Positions 1 to 7,868 of a stretch of DNA of 43,366 bases are shown here, one piece after another. The position numbers were made by a program, and so were the translations under genes. The stretch is from Psychrobacter piscatorii (GTDB taxonomy: Bacteria; Pseudomonadota; Gammaproteobacteria; Pseudomonadales; Moraxellaceae), in assembly GCF_904846415.1 (NCBI RefSeq), contig NZ_CAJHAR010000031.1, positions 1 to 43,366 of the forward strand. The letters run 5' to 3'. How positions within the stretch are numbered: the first letter of the stretch is position 1; each line of letters opens with the position of its first letter. A model generated the notes under the pieces. It was not told where the DNA came from. It made no database searches and saw nothing but the letters and a program-made list of their open reading frames with translations.

Positions 1-174
1 AAAGATAGTCAACTTTATTTTTTAGCATTCTGAATCAGCAAAAATCCACACAAGTTGTTCTTTAGTTATGCTTTTAAATAGTCTCAATCACTGTCGTCCA
101 GTCATCGATATATAGGGTAAATCTTTCGCTTTTCGCCTTTTCCGTTGCCGGTTAAGCTATCTAGCGAGCCGACT
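1..174 (-). other. rRNA operon leader (5' part of an rrn transcript)
   Basis: Read on the minus strand, this stretch lies downstream of two strong promoters with GC-rich discriminators and contains no ORF. It includes the segment AAAGAACAACTTGTGTGGA, which resembles leader sequence I associate with rRNA operons in Moraxellaceae. The inference is that the 16S rRNA gene starts just left of the window and is transcribed leftwards. The 16S gene itself is not visible here, so the assignment rests on promoter type and leader character. Moderately confident. Confidence 0.6.
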
Positions 175-202
175 ATCTTATCATAATGATTTGAATTGTC
201 AA
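175..202 (-). promoter_or_regulatory. Proximal rrn promoter (P2-like)
   Basis: On the minus strand a perfect TTGACA (197-202) is followed after 16 bp by TAAGAT (175-180), then by a GC-rich discriminator (AGTCGGCTCGC). The combination is typical of stable-RNA promoters subject to growth-rate control. It is the second of two tandem promoters reading towards the left edge. Confidence 0.6.
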
Positions 203-292
203 GACTTTTTATAATTTCGTTTCACCAGGTTAACCGCGTTATTAATGTGTAATCTACACATCTCTCACTGCTAGTCCGTCTGATGAGGGCGT

Positions 293-320
293 ATTATAGA
301 GGGTTTAATTTTTGTGTCAA
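293..320 (-). promoter_or_regulatory. Distal rrn promoter (P1-like), consensus hexamers
   Basis: On the minus strand a perfect TTGACA (315-320), a 16-bp spacer and a perfect TATAAT (293-298) are followed by the GC-rich discriminator ACGCCCTC. The sequence upstream of the -35 (plus-strand 321-360) is AT-rich and could act as an UP element. It reads divergently from thrS. Confidence 0.75.
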
Positions 321-667
321 CCTGTTTTGTTCATGTTTTTGGACTTATTTTCCCGTAATTTAGAAAGTTGAATATTTTCAATAGGTTGGAGTTAGCTTCT
401 TTAAAAAGGCAATAAAAGTGTGCTCTGGTTGATAGTTTTATCAGATATGTAGTGCCGTTTATTATCTTCTACCTCTTTTAAGGCACTCCTACTCATACCT
501 CCAATATTGAGATTACTACAAACATCACTATATAAAAGGTTAATCGACAAACTTCATATAGTTTTGCCAACATTCTATTTTGAAATGTCCAAAAATAACT
601 TTCGCAGTTTATCTCTTATTGAGCTTAAGGCTCTATCCCTTGATATCTAGTGTTGGTAGACGGTTTT
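321..667. other. Intergenic region between rrn promoters and thrS promoter
   Basis: About 350 bp of AT-rich sequence separate the leftward rrn promoters from the rightward thrS promoter. I see no convincing ORF, RNA gene or strong hairpin. The part next to 320 may carry upstream activating sequence for the rRNA promoter. Confidence 0.5.
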
Positions 668-676
668 TGCTATAAT
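668..676 (+). promoter_or_regulatory. Extended -10 promoter for thrS-infC
   Basis: TGCTATAAT is a perfect extended -10 (TGn plus TATAAT), preceded by a T-run. No good -35 lies 16-18 bp upstream. Transcription from here would give a thrS leader of roughly 255 nt, long enough to hold the operator-like hairpin at 883-903. The same TTTGCTATA core recurs upstream of several other genes in the window. Confidence 0.5.
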
Positions 677-882
677 CATTCTTTTATTACATTACTTATT
701 TTTGCTGATTATCTAAATTAGATAGATGACAAGGTTCTGTCTATGATATCGGTATTGGTTTGATACTCTTGAATAACCAATAAAACCCACAATATATAGC
801 AGTACAAAGCAGTAGCAAGTAATGTGTCACTCTCACTATATATCACAACGATTAGATATAATTGATGCGGTCTCACGGTTAT

Positions 883-903
883 ATGATTGATTGTTGCAAT
901 CAT
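883..903 (+). promoter_or_regulatory. tRNA-Thr anticodon-arm-like hairpin in thrS leader (putative translational operator)
   Basis: Seven consecutive Watson-Crick pairs (883-889 ATGATTG with 897-903 CAATCAT) close a 7-nt loop AUUGUUG. Placed in tRNA anticodon-loop numbering, position 33 is U and positions 34-36 are UGU, the anticodon of tRNA-Thr that reads ACA/ACG. The hairpin ends 35 nt before the thrS ATG, just upstream of the weak ribosome site AGG (926-928). In E. coli, ThrRS represses its own translation by binding anticodon-like arms in the thrS leader; the arrangement here suggests the same mechanism. Function is inferred from geometry, not shown. Confidence 0.5.
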
Positions 904-938
904 CACTGCCAACGGACCCAATAACAGGCGAATAGATT

Positions 939-2873
939 ATGGTAGCGATTACTTTACCCGATGGTAGCGTGAAAAACTTCGAAGGTCATACAACAGTCAT
1001 GGAAGTGGCGCAAAGTATTGGGACAGGGCTCGCTAAAGCGACAGTTGCTGGACGTGTCAATGGTCATCTAGTAGATGCGCACGATCCTATCGTCGCTGAT
1101 GCCAACGTTGAAATCGTAACGCCAAAAGATGACGATGGTGTTGATATCATTCGTCACTCATGCGCTCACTTATTAGGTCATGCGGTTAAACAGCTATATC
1201 CTGATGTGAAGATGGTCATCGGTCCTGTTATTGATGATGGTTTTTACTACGATATCTTTAGTGAAACGCCATTTACGCCTGAGCATATGGACGCGATTGA
1301 AAAACGCATGATGGAGCTAATCAAGCAAGATTATGACGTTATTAAAAAAATGACGCCACGTGCCGAAGCGATCGAGATCTTTGAATCACGTAATGAAGAC
1401 TATAAGTTAAAACTAATTAATGATATGCCAGGTGAAGAAGCCTTTGGTCTGTATCATCATCAAGAATACGTCGACATGTGCCGTGGCCCTCACGTACCAA
1501 ACACTCGCTTTTTGAAAGTGTTCAAACTGACTAAAATGTCAGGTGCTTATTGGCGCGGCGATGCGAAAAATGAACAATTACAGCGTATCTATGGTACTGC
1601 GTGGGCTGATAAGAAACAGTTAAAAGCTTATATCCAACGTATCGAAGAAGCAGAAAAACGTGACCATCGTAAAATTGGTAAAGCGCTGAACCTATTTCAT
1701 ATGCAAGAGCAAGCCCCAGGTATGGTGTTCTGGCATGCTAATGGTTGGACGATTTATCAAGTACTTGAGCAGTATATGCGTAAAGTACAATACGATAACG
1801 GCTACGAAGAGATTAAGACACCTCAAATCGTTGATCGCAGTTTGTGGGAGCGCTCAGGACATTGGGGCAACTACGCAACCAATATGTTCACCACCTCTAG
1901 TGAGAACCGTGATTATGCAGTAAAACCAATGAACTGCCCTTGCCACGTGCAAGTGTTCAACCAAGGCTTAAAGTCTTACCGTGACTTGCCACTACGTATG
2001 GCTGAATTTGGTTCTTGCCATCGTAACGAGCCATCAGGATCATTACATGGTCTGATGCGTGTACGTGGTTTTACGCAAGATGATGCGCATATTTTCTGTA
2101 CGCAGTCGCAGATTCAACAAGAAGTTGCTGACTTTATTAAGCTAACACTTGCTGTCTATGAAGATTTTGGTTTTGATAACATTATTATGAAGCTCTCTAC
2201 TCGCCCTGAAAAACGCGTTGGTAGTGATGAGTCTTGGGATTTTGCAGAAAAAGCGTTGGCAGATGCGCTTGATAGTTCAGGGCTAAACTGGGATTACTTA
2301 CCTGGCGAAGGCGCATTCTACGGTCCAAAGATTGAGTTCAGCCTAAAAGACTCGTTAGGTCGTATTTGGCAGTGCGGTACCATTCAGGTTGATCCAAACA
2401 TGCCTGAGCGCCTCGACGCTGAGTTCGTCAATGAGCAAAACGATCGCGAAGTGCCTATTATGTTGCACCGTGCAATCTTAGGTTCATTTGAGCGCTTCAT
2501 TGGTATTTTGATCGAAAACTATGCTGGTTGGATGCCAGTATGGCTAGCACCGCAGCAAGTTGTGGTCATGAATATCACTGATAAACAAGCTGATGCCTGC
2601 GAAAACGTGGTTAGCGAGCTCAAAAATGCAGGTTTACGCGCTATTAGCGACTTGCGTAACGAAAAGATTGGATTTAAGATACGAGAGAAAACATTAGAAC
2701 GTATTCCCTATATGCTAGTATTAGGGGATAAAGAAGTGGAATCGGGCAGTGTCAACGTCCGAACTCGCGAAGGTGAGAACCTTGGCGTGATGAGTGTTTC
2801 TGAATTTATTACATTAGTACAGACCGCTGTCAGTAAAAAAGGCCGACAGACCCCAAAAACAGATGAGGAGTAA
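939..2873 (+). CDS. thrS: Threonyl-tRNA synthetase
   Basis: This class II aminoacyl-tRNA synthetase charges tRNA-Thr with threonine in the cytoplasm. The 644-residue protein has the usual bacterial layout: TGS domain (about residues 1-62), editing domain with the HxxxH motif (H73, H77) and a C181/H185 pair, catalytic core, and C-terminal anticodon-binding domain (about 540-644). The zinc-binding and active-site set is present: C333 in MNCPCH, H384 in DDAHIF and the histidine of PIMLHR. The start at 939 matches the family N-terminus; the ribosome site is a weak AGG 10 nt upstream. infC follows after 5 bp, so the two form an operon. A leader hairpin with a UGU anticodon triplet suggests autogenous control. 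Confidence 0.98.
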   Translation: MVAITLPDGSVKNFEGHTTVMEVAQSIGTGLAKATVAGRVNGHLVDAHDPIVADANVEIVTPKDDDGVDIIRHSCAHLLGHAVKQLYPDVKMVIGPVIDDGFYYDIFSETPFTPEHMDAIEKRMMELIKQDYDVIKKMTPRAEAIEIFESRNEDYKLKLINDMPGEEAFGLYHHQEYVDMCRGPHVPNTRFLKVFKLTKMSGAYWRGDAKNEQLQRIYGTAWADKKQLKAYIQRIEEAEKRDHRKIGKALNLFHMQEQAPGMVFWHANGWTIYQVLEQYMRKVQYDNGYEEIKTPQIVDRSLWERSGHWGNYATNMFTTSSENRDYAVKPMNCPCHVQVFNQGLKSYRDLPLRMAEFGSCHRNEPSGSLHGLMRVRGFTQDDAHIFCTQSQIQQEVADFIKLTLAVYEDFGFDNIIMKLSTRPEKRVGSDESWDFAEKALADALDSSGLNWDYLPGEGAFYGPKIEFSLKDSLGRIWQCGTIQVDPNMPERLDAEFVNEQNDREVPIMLHRAILGSFERFIGILIENYAGWMPVWLAPQQVVVMNITDKQADACENVVSELKNAGLRAISDLRNEKIGFKIREKTLERIPYMLVLGDKEVESGSVNVRTREGENLGVMSVSEFITLVQTAVSKKGRQTPKTDEE

Positions 2874-2878
2874 TACCT

Positions 2879-3400
2879 ATTAAACAGTCCAACCGTTTGA
2901 ACATCAACGAAGATATCAACGTCAAAGAAGTCCGTCTCGTCAAAGAAGATGGCGAGCAAATGGGTGTGGTTGATATCGCAACCGCGATGAAAGCGGCACG
3001 TGATGAAAACCTAGATTTGGTTGAATTAGTTCCTGAAGCTAAGCCGCCAGTATGTAAGATCATGGATTATAAACATTTCCTCTATGATCAAAAGCAAAAG
3101 GCTAAAGAAGCTAAGAAAAACCAAAAGCAGACTCAGCTCAAAGAGATGAAGCTACGTCCTAGTACCGAAGAAGCCGATTATCAGGTTAAACTGAGAAAAA
3201 TCGTGAGCTTCTTAGAAGATCAAGACAAAGTTAAAATTAGCATCCGTTTCCGCGGGCGTGAAATGGCGCACCAAGACATTGGTCGCAAACAACTTGATCG
3301 TATCATTGAAGATACTGCTGATATCTCAAACGTCGAACAATATCCTAAGATGGAAGGTCGTCAAATGGGTATGTTGCTCGGACCTACAAAGAAAAAGTAA
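2879..3400 (+). CDS. infC: Translation initiation factor IF-3, AUU start
   Basis: IF-3 keeps the 30S subunit free and checks start-codon pairing. The 173-residue reading begins with ATT at 2879, giving [13 protein letters not shown], which aligns with the usual IF-3 N-terminus. The strong ribosome site GAGGAG (2865-2870) sits 8 nt before this ATT and overlaps the end of thrS. A TTG at 2897 is in frame but has no ribosome site and would cut conserved residues. An AUU start is the known basis for IF-3 autoregulation, because IF-3 itself discriminates against it. Conserved motifs include PPVCKIMDY and the C-domain FRGREMAH. A terminator follows; rpmI and rplT, which often follow infC, are not next to it here. 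Confidence 0.96.
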   Translation: MKQSNRLNINEDINVKEVRLVKEDGEQMGVVDIATAMKAARDENLDLVELVPEAKPPVCKIMDYKHFLYDQKQKAKEAKKNQKQTQLKEMKLRPSTEEADYQVKLRKIVSFLEDQDKVKISIRFRGREMAHQDIGRKQLDRIIEDTADISNVEQYPKMEGRQMGMLLGPTKKK

Positions 3401-3735
3401 TCTGTTCATTGGGTTACTTTGAGTAGTGGCTGTTAGTCCATATAGCTATTTATAACTCTAACCATCAATATGCTACGGGATATTGATGGTTTTTTATTAT
3501 TTGGACTGCCTACTGTCTCTCTTAAATGTATTTAGCCAGATATAATTGGCTGACGCTATTTTACAAAATCTACCTTCTCAACTATTTGATTACGCGGTAG
3601 TCTAAAGGTCTGTTTTGTATTTGCTTCTTCGCGCTTTTAAAAAATTCTAGTCAGTGTGTATAACAATAATCTATATCACGACCAATAGAGTCGTTTATAA
3701 AAACACTGCTTTTATCCGACATCAAAGGAAATTTC
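3401..3735. other. Intergenic region infC-telA
   Basis: This 335-bp gap contains the infC terminator (3461-3495). The remainder is AT-rich and shows no ORF that I can support. The telA-like gene has a good ribosome site at its right end (AAAGGAAA). No clear -35/-10 pair was recognised. Confidence 0.5.
3461..3495 (+). terminator. Rho-independent terminator after infC
   Basis: ACCATCAATAT (3461-3471) pairs perfectly with ATATTGATGGT (3480-3490) around an 8-nt loop, followed by TTTTTATT. It ends the thrS-infC transcript. Confidence 0.85.
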
Positions 3736-4980
3736 ATGCAAGAATTGACGCCACCAGAAAACGCCACAACTCCTAGTATCTCTCTCACAGCGCCTGAACC
3801 TGTCAAAGAAATACAAAAAAGTGAAGCCGATCAAATGGTCAAGTTGGATGAAAGCCAAATTCCAGAACTTGATGCCAAAGTTGATGCGTTTGTCGATCAT
3901 GTGATTACTAACTCGGTGCACAGCCCAGAGTTTCAGCAAAACGTTCAATCTATTCATAATTTAGGTACGAAAGAAATTCGTGAGTCAGCGCAAGTCTCTA
4001 ATCGGATGTTGGAGCTACCGGCCAAAAGCCTCAATGACAGTTTGTTTGATAACTCCCCTATCGCTAAGTCTTTAACTGAGCTGCGTGGTATTGTCGAAGA
4101 TCTAGATCCTAGTAAAAAAGAGCTAACTAGCTCACGTAAGCTGTTCGGTCTGATCCCATTTGGTAATAAGGTACAAGATTATTTCCGTCAATACGAGTCA
4201 GCACAATCGCATATTAATGCCGTTGTCACCAGTCTCTACAATGGTAAAGATGAATTGCTCAAAGACAATGCGATGATCGAGCAAGAGAAAGTCAATATGT
4301 GGGAGTTGATGCAGTCTATTCGCCAATATATCTATGTTGGTAAGAAGATTGATGAGCAGCTAGAGCAAAAAGTTTATGCGATAGAGGCAACAGATCCTGA
4401 GAAAGCACGCATTATTAAAGAAGAGATGTTGTTTTACGTCCGACAGAAAAATACCGATTTCTTGACTCAGTTAGCCGTCAACGTACAAGGTTATCTAGCG
4501 CTCGATACTATTCGCCGTAATAACTTAGAGCTGATAAAAGGGGTTGATCGAGCAACGACGACGACTGTTTCAGCACTACGTACAGCGGTGGTAGTTGCTC
4601 AAGCCATGACCAATCAAAAATTGGTACTTGATCAGATTACGGCATTGAATAAAACGACCAGTAGTTTGATTGAATCAACTTCAGCGATGCTCAAACGTCA
4701 GTCAGGTGAGATTCATGAGCAGGCGACCAGTAGTAGCATTGAGCTTGATAAACTGCAAAATGCCTTCAATAATGTCTATGACACCATGGATATGATCAGT
4801 AATTATAAAATTGAAGCGCTAGAGAATATGAAACAAACGGTCAATACTCTGACCACTGAAGTAGATAAAGCACAAAAATACTTGGATAAATCAAATCAAA
4901 CCACAGTGCTAGAAGTGTCGAAAGAGCTTGATAGCAAAAAGATCACCAATCAATCAAACAGTATTGATATCGACATTTGA
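3736..4980 (+). CDS. TelA-family (toxic anion resistance) protein
   Basis: This 414-residue protein is recognised as the TelA/KlaA family, named for tellurite resistance genes but often chromosomal and of unclear physiological role. It is predicted to be soluble and mainly alpha-helical. The conserved family core is visible: a segment around VNMWELMQSIRQYIYVGKK, then GYLALDTIRRNNLELIKGVD and the repetitive TTTTVSALRTAVVVAQA region, followed by a coiled-coil-like C-terminal third. The first 60 residues are acidic and low in complexity. The start at 3736 is supported by AAAGGAAA about 7 nt upstream. It stands alone between infC and rnr. Tellurite resistance itself is not shown. Confidence 0.85.
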   Translation: MQELTPPENATTPSISLTAPEPVKEIQKSEADQMVKLDESQIPELDAKVDAFVDHVITNSVHSPEFQQNVQSIHNLGTKEIRESAQVSNRMLELPAKSLNDSLFDNSPIAKSLTELRGIVEDLDPSKKELTSSRKLFGLIPFGNKVQDYFRQYESAQSHINAVVTSLYNGKDELLKDNAMIEQEKVNMWELMQSIRQYIYVGKKIDEQLEQKVYAIEATDPEKARIIKEEMLFYVRQKNTDFLTQLAVNVQGYLALDTIRRNNLELIKGVDRATTTTVSALRTAVVVAQAMTNQKLVLDQITALNKTTSSLIESTSAMLKRQSGEIHEQATSSSIELDKLQNAFNNVYDTMDMISNYKIEALENMKQTVNTLTTEVDKAQKYLDKSNQTTVLEVSKELDSKKITNQSNSIDIDI

Positions 4981-5117
4981 TTTGTCCACATAGCAGTCAT
5001 TAAAACTGACTGCTTCCTGCTACCGAGGACACATAAGACAATTGACGCAAGATATTGCGCCGTCGTTCGTGTTAAGATAGTCACTATTAATAATTTTAAA
5101 AATAGATACGGTAATTT

Positions 5118-7394
5118 ATGAGTTGGAATGATCCAAACGCCTCAAGTGAGGCAAAAAAATATGACAACCCGATTCCTAGTCGTGAGCTGATACTTAGCAC
5201 GATTAATGAGCATGGGGAAGTCACGCATCAACAATTGGCAAAAGCCTTTAATATTGATGATCCTGACCAATTTGACGCTTTAGGCAATCGCTTGAAGGCA
5301 ATGGCACGTGATGGACAAGTGAACCGCGAAGGCCGTCCTTATCGCTATCGCACGGTCACTAAGCAGGATATCGTTACAGGGACGGTATCTGCACATCCAA
5401 AAGGTTTTGGTTTTGTGGTGCTAAGTGATATGCCAGATTTGTTTTTGCATGAAAAGCAAATGCGCTGGGTATTCAATGGCGATACAGTAGCAGCTGTCGG
5501 CACCTCGACAGACAATCGCGGTCGTACCGAAGGCCGTATTGTGGATGTAGTCGAGCGCCGCCAAAACAATTTCATCGGTACGCTTACACGTGATGAAGAC
5601 GGCTATTGTGTTGAGCTTGGCAGTCCAAACAATCATCAACCGATTACCGTCACTGATGACAACGTACAGGCATTGAGTGCTAAACAAGGCGCGCCCGTTA
5701 AAGTAGATATCATTGACTGGCCAAACCAGCATGAATTTGGTACAGGTAAAATCACTGAAGTGTTGTCTGATGATAACGACCGTGAATTGATTATTGAGAC
5801 GACCCTTCTTAACTATGATATTCCGTCAGATTTCAGTGAAGCGGCACTCAAGCAAGCAGCTGATTATCAAGAGCCGACTGAAAATGACATAAAAGGTCGC
5901 ACAGATTTGCGTCATCTGCCACTTGTCACTATCGATGGTGAAGATGCACGTGATTTTGATGATGCCGTATTTGCTGAGAAGCGCTCAGGTGGTAACTACC
6001 GTGTCGTGGTTGCGATTGCGGATGTCAGCTATTATGTGACACCAAACTCACCACTGGACCAAGATGCCTATGAGCGCGGTACGTCCGTATACTTCCCGCA
6101 TCGCGTGATTCCGATGTTGCCTGAAGTACTCTCTAACGGTCTATGCTCATTGAATCCTAACCTAGATCGCTTATGTATGGTTGCTGATATCAAGATATCG
6201 CGCGCAGGCAAGGTCACAGGATATGAGTTTTATCCGTCAGTGATGCACTCGCAAGCACGCTTAACTTACAACCAAGTGAACGACTATCTTGCCAATCCAA
6301 ATGATAAGAGACTTCCTAAATCATTAACGGGTAACAAAGACGTCAAAAAATCCATCGATACGTTGTACCAGCTTTATGAGCTACTGCTTAAGAAGCGTGA
6401 AGAACGTCATGCAATGGAATTTGAAACGGTTGAAACGTACATCAAGTTCAACGAAAAAGGTGGCATTGACGCTATTTTACCGCGTACTCGTGGTGACTCT
6501 CAGAAGCTGATTGAAGAGTGTATGCTCCTTGCTAATACCTGCGCGGCAAACTTTGCGCTCAAGCACGAGCTACCAGTCTTATATCGTAACCATGATAAGC
6601 CTGATAATGAGAAGTCGATGCGTATTCACGAATATGCAAAAAACTTCGGTTTACCTTTCCCAGAAGAGAATCCAACACAAGCGGATTATCAGCGCATTAT
6701 CGAAGCGACCAAAGATAGACCAGATGCGATCAGCATCCATAGCATGCTACTGCGTTCAATGATGCAAGCGAACTATGCGCCTGACAATATTGGTCACTTT
6801 GGCTTGGCTTATGATGAATACAGCCACTTTACCTCGCCGATTCGCCGTTACCCAGATTTGATGTTGCATCGTGGTATTAAAGCTCAAGTAACCAACAGCA
6901 AACAGCCTGTCATGGATTTCTCTCTTGACGGTGCTGGTACACAGACGTCAGATACAGAGCGCCGTGCAGAAAAAGCATCACGCTATGTAGAATCTTGGCT
7001 CAAGTGCCACTACATGACCGATCATGTTGGCGAAGAGTTCGAAGGTGTTGTGACCTCAGTCACTAACTTTGGTCTATTTGTCACCTTGACTGACTTATAC
7101 ATTGACGGTCTGGTACATATCTCGAATGTTGGCGATGATTTCTTTGTTTATGATGAGCAGCAACAGCAACTCATCGGTAAAGACAAAGGCACGCTCTTTG
7201 GACTAGGTGATTTGGTCAAGGTACAGGTTGCTGGCGTCAACATGGACTTGCTGCAAATTGACTTTGATTTAAAAGAAAAACTGCAGTCTAGTGCCATGAA
7301 TCAGACAAAAAAGCAGCCTGCTAAAAAAGAGCAGCCTAAGAAAAGCCCTGCGAAGAGAAGTAATAACCGTAGAGGATCTAGCAAAAAAAGCTAA
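5118..7394 (+). CDS. rnr: Ribonuclease R (3'-5' exoribonuclease)
   Basis: RNase R degrades structured RNA, including rRNA fragments and mRNA, from the 3' end and is often important in the cold. The 758-residue protein has the expected order: N-terminal helix-turn-helix-like domain (about 20-80), two cold-shock-like OB domains, an RNB catalytic domain with the aspartate cluster in DGEDARDFDDAVFA (about residues 272-285), an S1 domain near 640-725 (EEFEGVVTSVTNFGLFVTL) and a lysine-rich tail. The basic tail is typical of RNase R rather than RNase II. The ribosome site is weak. A possible extended -10 (TGTTAAGAT, 5070-5078) lies close upstream. A terminator follows. Confidence 0.97.
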   Translation: MSWNDPNASSEAKKYDNPIPSRELILSTINEHGEVTHQQLAKAFNIDDPDQFDALGNRLKAMARDGQVNREGRPYRYRTVTKQDIVTGTVSAHPKGFGFVVLSDMPDLFLHEKQMRWVFNGDTVAAVGTSTDNRGRTEGRIVDVVERRQNNFIGTLTRDEDGYCVELGSPNNHQPITVTDDNVQALSAKQGAPVKVDIIDWPNQHEFGTGKITEVLSDDNDRELIIETTLLNYDIPSDFSEAALKQAADYQEPTENDIKGRTDLRHLPLVTIDGEDARDFDDAVFAEKRSGGNYRVVVAIADVSYYVTPNSPLDQDAYERGTSVYFPHRVIPMLPEVLSNGLCSLNPNLDRLCMVADIKISRAGKVTGYEFYPSVMHSQARLTYNQVNDYLANPNDKRLPKSLTGNKDVKKSIDTLYQLYELLLKKREERHAMEFETVETYIKFNEKGGIDAILPRTRGDSQKLIEECMLLANTCAANFALKHELPVLYRNHDKPDNEKSMRIHEYAKNFGLPFPEENPTQADYQRIIEATKDRPDAISIHSMLLRSMMQANYAPDNIGHFGLAYDEYSHFTSPIRRYPDLMLHRGIKAQVTNSKQPVMDFSLDGAGTQTSDTERRAEKASRYVESWLKCHYMTDHVGEEFEGVVTSVTNFGLFVTLTDLYIDGLVHISNVGDDFFVYDEQQQQLIGKDKGTLFGLGDLVKVQVAGVNMDLLQIDFDLKEKLQSSAMNQTKKQPAKKEQPKKSPAKRSNNRRGSSKKS

Positions 7395-7417
7395 TCTGAA
7401 ACCGTAGTAACATAAAT

Positions 7418-7450
7418 AAAAAGGGCTAACGATAACGTTGGCCCTTTTTT
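7418..7450. terminator. Bidirectional terminator between rnr and the minus-strand cluster
   Basis: AAAAAGGGCTAACG pairs with CGTTGGCCCTTTTTT around a short ATAA loop (one wobble). A T-run follows on the plus strand and, by symmetry, on the minus strand. It can end both rnr and the converging small gene. Confidence 0.85.
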
Positions 7451-7487
7451 ATGCTTTGTTATTTATAATTTTAGGTTAAATATTTTC

Positions 7488-7787
7488 TTACTGTGCATCA
7501 CTCATTTGATCCAAACGATCTTGTTCAGATTGCTGTGCCTGGTCAATTTTATTAGTTGCATCATCTAAAATGGCTTTTGGCTGTTCGCCAAGTGGTTTGC
7601 TGGCAATATTTGCAGGGCTATTCTTAGAGCTATCTGCATCAGATACAGCTGCTGTAGGCTGTTCAGAGGCTACACTGCTAATAGCAACCTCTCTATTTTT
7701 CTCATGACTATTGCCATTAATGATATTAAAACCAAGCAATGCCACGATACCGATTACGGCGAATATGATTAGATGCTTCATTTCCAT
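7488..7787 (-). CDS. Small membrane-anchored hypothetical protein
   Basis: I do not recognise this 99-residue protein. An N-terminal hydrophobic helix (LIIFAVIGIVALLGFNII, about residues 5-22) would anchor it, leaving a low-complexity tail rich in Ala, Ser, Gln and Asp in the periplasm or cytoplasm. The second in-frame ATG (codon 3) is an alternative start. It lies 81 bp downstream of the MscS-type channel gene in the same direction and may be cotranscribed. The tail ends near a bidirectional terminator shared with rnr. Reading as a real gene rests on the clean signal-anchor and its place in the operon. Confidence 0.6.
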   Translation of the reverse strand: MEMKHLIIFAVIGIVALLGFNIINGNSHEKNREVAISSVASEQPTAAVSDADSSKNSPANIASKPLGEQPKAILDDATNKIDQAQQSEQDRLDQMSDAQ

Positions 7788-7868
7788 AAAAAATCTCGAC
7801 TTTGATTAATTACCAAATACGAGTTTCATTGCACTTTTTGTGCCGACTTTTAAGCCTGCTATCTCTTA

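Noticed and set aside
718..921. A 67-codon minus-strand ORF in the thrS leader
   Set aside because: It lies over the thrS leader and operator-like hairpin, reads as random AT-rich sequence and has no ribosome site. Treated as chance.
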